Shown here: piece by piece, positions 56,701 through 64,000 of the stretch
Layout of the letters: every line of letters starts with the position of its first letter
Numbering within the stretch: position 1 is the stretch's first letter
Assembly (NCBI GenBank): GCA_963920705.1
Contig: OY987225.1
Location: 3,732,501 to 3,796,500, forward strand
Source: Odiellus spinosus
Taxonomy: Eukaryota > Arthropoda > Arachnida > Opiliones > Phalangiidae
DNA: 64,000 nt
Reading direction: 5' to 3'
Notes under the pieces: model-generated
Database searches by the model: none
Seen by the model: only the letters and a program-made list of their open reading frames with translations
Told to the model about the DNA's origin: nothing
Program-made: the position numbers and the translations under genes

Positions 56701-59700
56701 AAAAAAATAATAAACCCCTGTAAAATAAATAATCAAAAATTTTAAAGGGGTACCCCTTGTAAAAAAAATAATACACCCCCTGTAAAATAAATAATCAGAA
56801 ATTTTACAAGGGGTACCCTTTGTAAAAAAAAATAATACACCCCCTGTAAAATAAATAATCAAAAATTTTAAACTGGTACCCCTTGTAAAAAAAATAATAC
56901 ACCCCCTGTAAAATAAATGATGAAAGATTATACAAGGGGTAACAATTGTAAAAAAAATAATACACTCCCTATAAAATAAATAATCAAAAATTTTATAGGG
57001 TACCCCTTGTAAAAAAAATAATACACCCCCTGTAAATAATCAAAAATTTTATAGGGGTACGCCTAGTTAAAAAAATAATACACCCCCTGTAAAATAAATA
57101 ATCAAAGATTTTACAGGGGGTACCCCTTGTAAAAAAATAATTCACCCCCTGAAAAATAAATGATGAAAGATTATACAAGGGGTAACAATTGTAAAAAAAA
57201 TAATACACTCCCTATAAAATAAATAATCAAAAATTTTATAGGGTACCCCTTGTAAAAAAAATAATACACCCCCTGTAAATAATCAAAAATTTTATAGGGG
57301 TACGCCTAGTTAAAAAAATAATACACCCCCTGTAAAATAAATAATCAAAAATTTTAAAGGGGTACCCCTTGTAAAAAAAATAATACACGCCCTGTAAAAT
57401 AAATAATCAGAAATTTTACAAGGGGTACCCTTTGTAAAAAAAATAATACACCCCTGTAAAATAAATAATCAAAGATTTTACAAGGGGTACCTCTTGTAAA
57501 AAAATAATATACCCCTGTAAAATAAATAATCAAAAATTTTACAAGGGGTAACTCTAATAAAAAAATAATACACCCCCTGTAAAATAAATAATCAAAGATT
57601 TTACAAGGGGTACCCCTTGTAAAAAAATAATAAACCTCATATAAAATAAATAATCAAAGATTTTACAAGGGGTACCCCTTGTAAAAAAATAATAAACCTC
57701 ATATGAAATAAATAATCAAACATTTTACAGGGGGTACCCCTTGTAAAAAAATAATTCACCCCCTGAAAAATAAATGATCAAAGATTATACAAGGGGTAAC
57801 AATTGTAAAAAAAATAATACACCTCCTGTAAAATAAATAATCAAAAATTTTATAGGGTACCCCTTGTAAAAAAAATAATACACCCCCTGTAAAATAAATA
57901 ATCAAAAATTTTATAGGGGTACCCCTAGTAAAAAAAATAATACACCCCCTGTAAAATAAATAATCAAAAATTTTAAAGGGGTACCCCTTGTAAAAAAAAT
58001 AATACACCCCCTGTAAAATAAATAATCAAAAATTTTACAAGGGGTAACTCTTATAAAAAAAATAATACACCCCCTGTAAAACAAATAATCAAAGATTTTA
58101 CAAGGGGTACCTCTTGTAAAAAAAATAATAAACCTCATATAAAATAAATAATCAAAGATTTTACAAGGGGTACACCTTGTAAAAAAAATAATACACTCAA
58201 TATAAAATAAATAATCAAAAATTTTATAGGGTACCCCTTTTAAAAAAAAAATAATACACCCCCTGTAAAATAAATAATCAAAAATTATATAGGGGTACCC
58301 CTAGTAAAAAAAATAATACACCCCCTGTAAAATAAATAATCAAAAATTTTAAAGGGGTACCACTTGTAAAAAAAATAATACACCCCCTGTAAAATAAATA
58401 ATCAGAAATTTTACAAGGGGTACCCTTTGTAAAAAAAAATAATACACCTCCTGTAAAATAAATAATCAAAAATTTTAAAGGGGTACCCATTGTAAAAAAA
58501 ATAATACACCCCCTGTAAAATAAATAATCAAAGATTTTAAAGGGTTATCCCTTGTAAAAAATATCCACCCCCTGTAAAATAAATAATCAAACATTTTACA
58601 GGGGGTACCCCTTGTAAAAAAATAATTCACCCCCTGAAAAATAAATGATGAAAGATTATACAAGGGGTAACAATTGTAAAAAAAATAATACACTCCCTAT
58701 AAAATAAATAATCAAAAATTTTATAGGGTACCCCTTGTAAAAAAAAAATAATACACCCCCTGTAAAATAAATAATCAAAAATTTTATAGGGGTACCCCTA
58801 GTTAAAAAATAATACACACCCTGTAAAATAAATAATCAAAAATTTTAAAGGGGTACCCCTTGTAAAAAAATAATACACCCCCTGTAAAATAAATAATTAG
58901 AAATTTTACAAGGGGTACCCTTTGTAAAAAAAATAATACACCCCCTGTAAAATAAATAATCAAAGATTTTACAAGGGGTACCTCTTGTAAAAAAATAATA
59001 TACCCCCTGTAAAATAAATAATCAAAAATTTTACAAGGGGTAACTCTAATAAAAAAATAATACACCCCCTGTAAAATAAATAATCAAAGATTTTACAAGG
59101 GGTACCCCTTGTAAAAAAATAATAAACCTCATATAAAATATATAATCAAAGATTTTACAAGGGGTACCCATTGTAAAAAAATAATAAACCTCATATAAAA
59201 TAAATAATCAAACATTTTACAGGGGGTACCCCTTGTAAAAAAATAATTCACCCCCTGAAAAATAAATGATCAAAGATTATACAAGGGGTAACAATTGTAA
59301 AAAAAATAAAACACCTCCTGTAAATAAATAATCAAAAATTTTATAGGGTACCCCTTGTAAAAAAAAATAATACACCCCCTGTAAAATAAATAATCAAAAA
59401 TTTTAAAGGGGTACCCCTTGTAAAAAAAATAATACACCCCCTGTAAAATAAATAATCAGAAATTTTACAAAGGGTACCCTTTGTAGAAAAAATAATACAC
59501 CCCCTGTAAAATAAATAATCAAAAATTTTAAAGGGGTACCCCTTGTAAAAAAAATAATACACCCCCTGTAAAATAAATAATCAAAGATTTTAAAGGGTTA
59601 TCCCTTGTAAAAAAATATCCACCCCCTGTAAAATAAATAATCAAACATTTTACAGGGGGTACCCCTTGTAAAAAAATAATTCACCCCCTGAAAAATAAAT

Positions 59701-62700
59701 GATCAAAGATTATAAAAGGGGTATCAATTGTAAAAAAAATAATACCTCCTGTAAAATAAATAATCAAAGATTTTACAAGGGGTACACCTTGTAAAAAAAA
59801 TAATACACTCCCTATAAAATAAATAATCAAAAATTTTATAGGGTACCCCTTGTAAAAAAAAATAATACACCCCCTGTAAAATAAATAATCAAAAATTTTA
59901 TAGGGGTACCCCTAGTAAAAAAAAATAATACACCCCCTGTAAAATAAATAATCAAAAATTTTAAAGGGGTACCCCTTGTAAAAAAAATAATACACCCCCT
60001 GTAAAATAAATAATCAAAAATTTTACAAGGGGTACCCCTTGTAAAAAAATAATACACCCCCTGTAAAATAAATAATCAAAAATTTTACAAGGGGTAACTC
60101 TTATAAAAAAAAATAATACACCCCCTGTAAAATAAATAATCAAAGATTTTACAAGGGGTACCTCTTGTAAAAAAAATAATATTCCCCCTGTAAAATAATT
60201 AATCAAAAATTTTACAAGGGGTAACTCTAATAAAAAAAATAATACACCCCCTGTAAAATAAATAATCAAAGATTTTACAAGGGGTACCCCTTGTAAAAAA
60301 ATAATAAACCTCATATAAAATAAATAATCAAAGATTTTACAAGGGGTACACCTTGTAAAAAAAATAATACACTCAATATAAAATAAATAATCAAAAATTT
60401 TATAGGGTACCCCTTGTAAAAAAAAAAATAATACACCCCCTGTAAAATAAATAATCAAAAATTTTATAGGGGTACCCCTAGTAAAAAAAATAATACACCC
60501 CCTGTAAAATAAATAATCAAAAATTTTAAAGGGGTACCCCTTGTAAAAAAAATAATACACCCCCTGTAAAATAAATAATCAGAAATTTTACAAGGGGTAC
60601 CCTTTGTAAAAAAAATAATACACGCCCTGTAAAATAAATAATCAAAAATTTTAAAGGGGTACCCATTGTAAAAAAAAATAATACACCCCCTGCAAAATAA
60701 ATAATCAAAGATTTTAAAGGGTTATCCCTTGTAAAAAAATATCCACCCCCTGTAAAATAAATAATCAAACATTTTACAGGGGGTACCCCTTGTAAAAAAA
60801 TAATTCACCCCCTGAAAAATAAATGATGAAAGATTATACAAGGGGTAACAATTGTAAAAAAAATAATACAATCCCTATAAAATAAATAATCAAAAATTTT
60901 ATAGGGTACCCCTTGTAAAAAAAAAATAATACACCCCCTGTAAAATAAATAATCAAAAATTTTATAGGGGTACCCCTAGTTAAAAAATAATACACCCCCT
61001 GTAAAATAAATAATCAAAAATTTTAAAGGGGTACCCCTTGTAAAAAAATAATACACCCCCTGTAAAATAAATAATCAAAGATTTTACAAGGGGTACCTCT
61101 TGTAAAAAAATAATATACCCCCTGTAAAATAAATAATCAAAAATTTTAAAGGGGTACCCCTTGTAAAAAAATAATACACCCCCTGTAAAATAAATAATCA
61201 AAGATTTTACAAGGGGTACCCCTTGTAAAAAAATAATAAACCTCATATAAAATAAATAATCAAAGATTTTACAAGGGGGTACCCCTTGTAAAAAAATAAT
61301 TCACCCCCTGAAAAATAAATGATCAAAGATTATACAAGGGGTAACAATTGTAAAAAAAATAATACACCTCCTGTAAAATAAATAATCAAAAATTTTATAG
61401 GGTACCCCTTGTAAAAAAAAAATAATACACCCCCTGTAAAATAAACAATCAAAAATTTTATAGGGGTACCCCTAGTAAAAAAAATAATACACCCCCTGTA
61501 AAATAAATAATCAAAAATTTTAAAGGGGTACCCCTTGTAAAAAAAATAATACACCCCCTGTAAAATAAATAATCAGAAATTTTACAAAGGGTATCCTTTG
61601 TAAAAAAAATAATACAACCCCTGTAAAATAAATAATCAGAAATTTTACAAGGGGTACCCTTTGTAAAAAAATAATACACCCCCTGAAAAATAAATAATCA
61701 AATATTTTAAAGGGGTAACTCTTATAAAAAAAAATAATACACCCCCTGTAAAATAAATAATCAAAGAATTTACAAGGGGTATCTCTTGTAAAAAAATAAT
61801 ATACCCCCTGTAAAATAAATAATCAAAAATTTTACAAGGGGTAACTCTAATAAAAAAATAATACACCCCCTGTAAAATAAATAATCAAAGATTTTACAAG
61901 GGGTACCCTTTGTAAAAAAAAATAATACACCCCCTGTAAAATAAATAATCAAAAATTTTAAAGGGGTACCCCTTGTAAAAAAAATAATACACCCCCTGTA
62001 AAATAAATAATCAGAAATTTTACAAGGGGTACCCTTTGTAAAAAAAATAATACACCCCCTGTAAAATAAATAATCAAAAATTTTAAAGGGGTACCCATTG
62101 TAAAAAAAATAATACACCCCCTGTAAAATAATTCACAAAGATTTTAAAGGGTTATCCCTTGTAAAAAAATATCCACCCCCTGTAAAATAAATAATCAAAC
62201 ATTTTACAGGGGGTACCCCTTGTAAAAAAATAATTCACCCCCTGAAAAATAAATGATGAAAGATTATACAAGGGGTAACAATTGTAAAAAAAATAATACA
62301 CTCCCTATAAAATAAATAATCAAAAATTTTATAGGGTACCCCTTGTAAAAAAAAAAATAATACACCCCCTGTAAAATAAATAATCAAAAATTTTATAGGG
62401 GTACCCCTAGTTAAAAAATAATACACCCCCTGTAAAATAAATAATCAAAAATTTTAAAGGGGTACCCCTTGTAAAAAAAATAATACACCCCCTGTAAAAT
62501 AAATAATCAAAAATTTTAAAGGGGTACCCCTTGTAAAAAAAATAATACACCCCCTGTAAAATAAATAATCAAAGATTTTACAAGGGGTACCTCTTGTAAA
62601 AAAATAATATACCCTCTGTAAAATAAATAATCAAAAATTTTACAAGGGGTAACTCTAATAAAAAAATAATACACCCCCTGTAAAATAAATAATCAAAGAT

Positions 62701-64000
62701 TTTACGAGGGGTACCCCTTGTAAAAAAATAATAAACCTCATATAAAATAAATAATCAAAGATTTTACAAGGGGTACCCCTTCTAAAAAAATAATAAACCT
62801 CATATAAAATAAATAATCGAACATTTTACAGGGGGTACCCCTTGTAAAAAAATAATTCACCCCCTGAAAAATAAATGATCAAAGATTATACAAGGGGTAA
62901 CAATTGTAAAAAAAATAATACACCTCCTGTAAAATAAATAATCAAAAATTTTATAGGGTACCCCTTGTAAAAAAAATAATACACCCCCTGTAAAATAAAT
63001 AATCAAAAATTTTATAGGGGTTTCCCTAGTAAAAAAAATAATACACCCCCTGTAAAATAAATAATCAAAAATTTTAAAGGGGTACCCCTTGTAAAAAAAA
63101 TAATACACCCCCTGTAAAATAAATAATCAAAAATTTTAAAGGGGTACCCCTTTTAAAAAAATAATCCACCCCTTGTAAAATAAATAATCAAAAATTTTAC
63201 AAGTGATACCCCTTGTAAAAAAATAATACACCCCCTGTAAAATAAATAATCAAAAATTTTACAAGGGGTAACTCTTAAAAAAAAAATAATACACCCCCTG
63301 TAAAATAAATAATATACCCCCTGTAAAATAAATAATCAAAAATTTTACAAGGGGTACCCCTTGTAAAAAAAATAATACACCCCCTGTAAAATAAATAATC
63401 AAAAATTTTAAAGGGGACCCCTTGTAAAAAAAATAATACACCCCCTGTAAAATAAATAATCAAAAATTTTACAAGGGGTACCATTTGTAAAAAAATAATA
63501 CACCCCCTGTAAAATAAATAATCAAAAATTTTACAAGGGGTAACTCTTATAAAAAAAATAATACACCCCCTGTAAAACAAATAATCAAAGATTTTACAAG
63601 GGGTACCTCTTGTAAAAAAAATAATATACCCAATGTGAAATAATTAATCAAAAATTTTACAAGGGGTAACTCTAATAAAAAAAATAATACACCCCCTGTA
63701 AAATAAATAATCAAAGATTTTACAAGGGGTACCCCTTGTAAAAAAATAATAAACCTCATATAAAATAAATAATCAAAGATTTTACAAGGGGTACACCTTG
63801 TAAAAAAAAATAATACACTCAATATAAAATAAATAATCAAAAATTTTATAGGGTACCCCTTGTAAAAAAAAAATAATACACCCCCTGTAAAATAAATAAT
63901 CAAAAATTTTATAGGGGTACCCCTAGTAAAAAAAATAATACACCCCCTGTAAAATAAATAATCAAAATTTTTAAAGGGGTACCCCTTGTAAAAAAAATAA
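50740..64000. repeat. Distal array with recurrent ACATTTTACAGGGGG modules
   Basis: A marker trio, ACATTTTACAGGGGGTACC, then ATTCACCCCCTGAAAAATAA, then GGGGTAACAATTG, recurs at least fifteen times (for example near 50.75, 51.25, 52.13, 52.74, 53.18, 55.0, 56.05, 57.7, 58.6, 59.2, 59.6, 60.8, 62.2 and 62.8 kb). The markers at 52121, 52691 and 53177 reappear at 58593, 59162 and 59647, offsets 6470-6472. Further right the offset changes, so the higher-order structure is a mosaic. Confidence 0.75.

Larger units (their letters stand above)
38467..64000. repeat. Satellite DNA array, ~62-bp monomer, at least 25.5 kb
   Basis: Roughly 410 copies of one AT-rich monomer lie head to tail in a single orientation up to the window edge. 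The typical unit reads CCCCTTGTAAAAAAATAATA, then CACCCCCTGTAAAATAAATA, then ATCAAAGATTTTACAAGGGG followed by TA. The junction ACAAGGGGTACCCCTTGT is a perfect palindrome centred on a KpnI-type GGTACC. Variants include arms ending TATAGGGGTACCCCTAGT, TAAAGGGGTACC, GGGGTAACAATTG, GGGGTAACTCTTAT and AAAGGGTTATCCCTT. Because 62 is not a multiple of three, the minus-strand frames (repeated YLFYRGCIIFF peptides) drift and are not genes. Such arrays usually form heterochromatin near centromeres or chromosome ends. Confidence 0.97.

Noticed and set aside
38275..63903. Dozens of minus-strand open frames encoding repeated YLFYRGCIIFF-type peptides
   Set aside because: They come from the 62-bp satellite read in rotating frames. 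Their boundaries follow indels, not gene signals, and all three frames give the same peptide families.
38467..64000. CRISPR-like array of regular repeats
   Set aside because: The whole unit is repeated, there are no unique spacers, and the window is eukaryotic.

Overview
The window is AT-rich eukaryotic nuclear DNA, most likely from an arthropod and probably an insect. The grounds are GT-AG introns of about 50-150 bp, AATAAA signals, and a typical animal set of mobile elements: P-like/THAP, PIF/Harbinger, Tc1/mariner, Helitron, Polinton/Maverick, Ty3/gypsy, Ty1/copia and FLYWCH genes. The species cannot be told from the sequence. No tRNA, rRNA, CRISPR or prokaryotic operon was seen.

Positions 1-38 kb are a graveyard of nested, mostly broken mobile elements. 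The one apparently intact host-like gene is a C2H2 zinc-finger gene that runs off the left edge on the minus strand (1-423). After it come a GATC-rich stretch and a hairpin (1.7-2.1 kb), a SWIM/YqaJ pseudogene and an unidentified spliced gene (2.6-5.9 kb), and a 2.7 kb transposon with 0.66 kb inverted ends whose transposase lost its catalytic centre (9.5-12.3 kb). Next are a Helitron Rep remnant joined to a three-exon dUTPase gene (14.05-16.1 kb), an unidentified three-exon minus-strand gene (16.7-17.2 kb), a Harbinger transposase scrap beside the missing half of a YqaJ domain (17.5-18.1 kb), a P-like scrap beside a MITE-sized element with a clear target duplication (19.4-20.2 kb), and a gypsy pol remnant (20.2-22.7 kb).

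A Harbinger-type Myb/SANT gene (22.9-24.1 kb) and a nearly full-length P-like THAP transposase (24.6-27.3 kb) follow. From 28 to 34.7 kb lies a Polinton with viral gene packing: protease, integrase, an unassigned gene, a 45-residue gene, a capsid-like gene and a DNA polymerase B fragment, all on the minus strand, plus a plus-strand gene with TATA box and intron. A copia pol fragment is spliced into it, making one open frame that runs from copia integrase into the Polinton capsid. A Tc1/mariner-type element with 0.36 kb inverted ends (35.4-37.2 kb) and a FLYWCH gene (37.75-38.24 kb) end the complex part.

From 38.47 kb to the right edge (at least 25.5 kb) the window is one satellite array in a single orientation, with a monomer of about 62 bp. 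Each monomer carries a palindrome centred on GGTACC and seems built from three copies of one short motif, two direct and one inverted. The array has layered higher-order duplications with offsets near 0.83, 3.65 and 6.47 kb. The many short open frames inside it are by-products of the repeat and are not annotated as genes.
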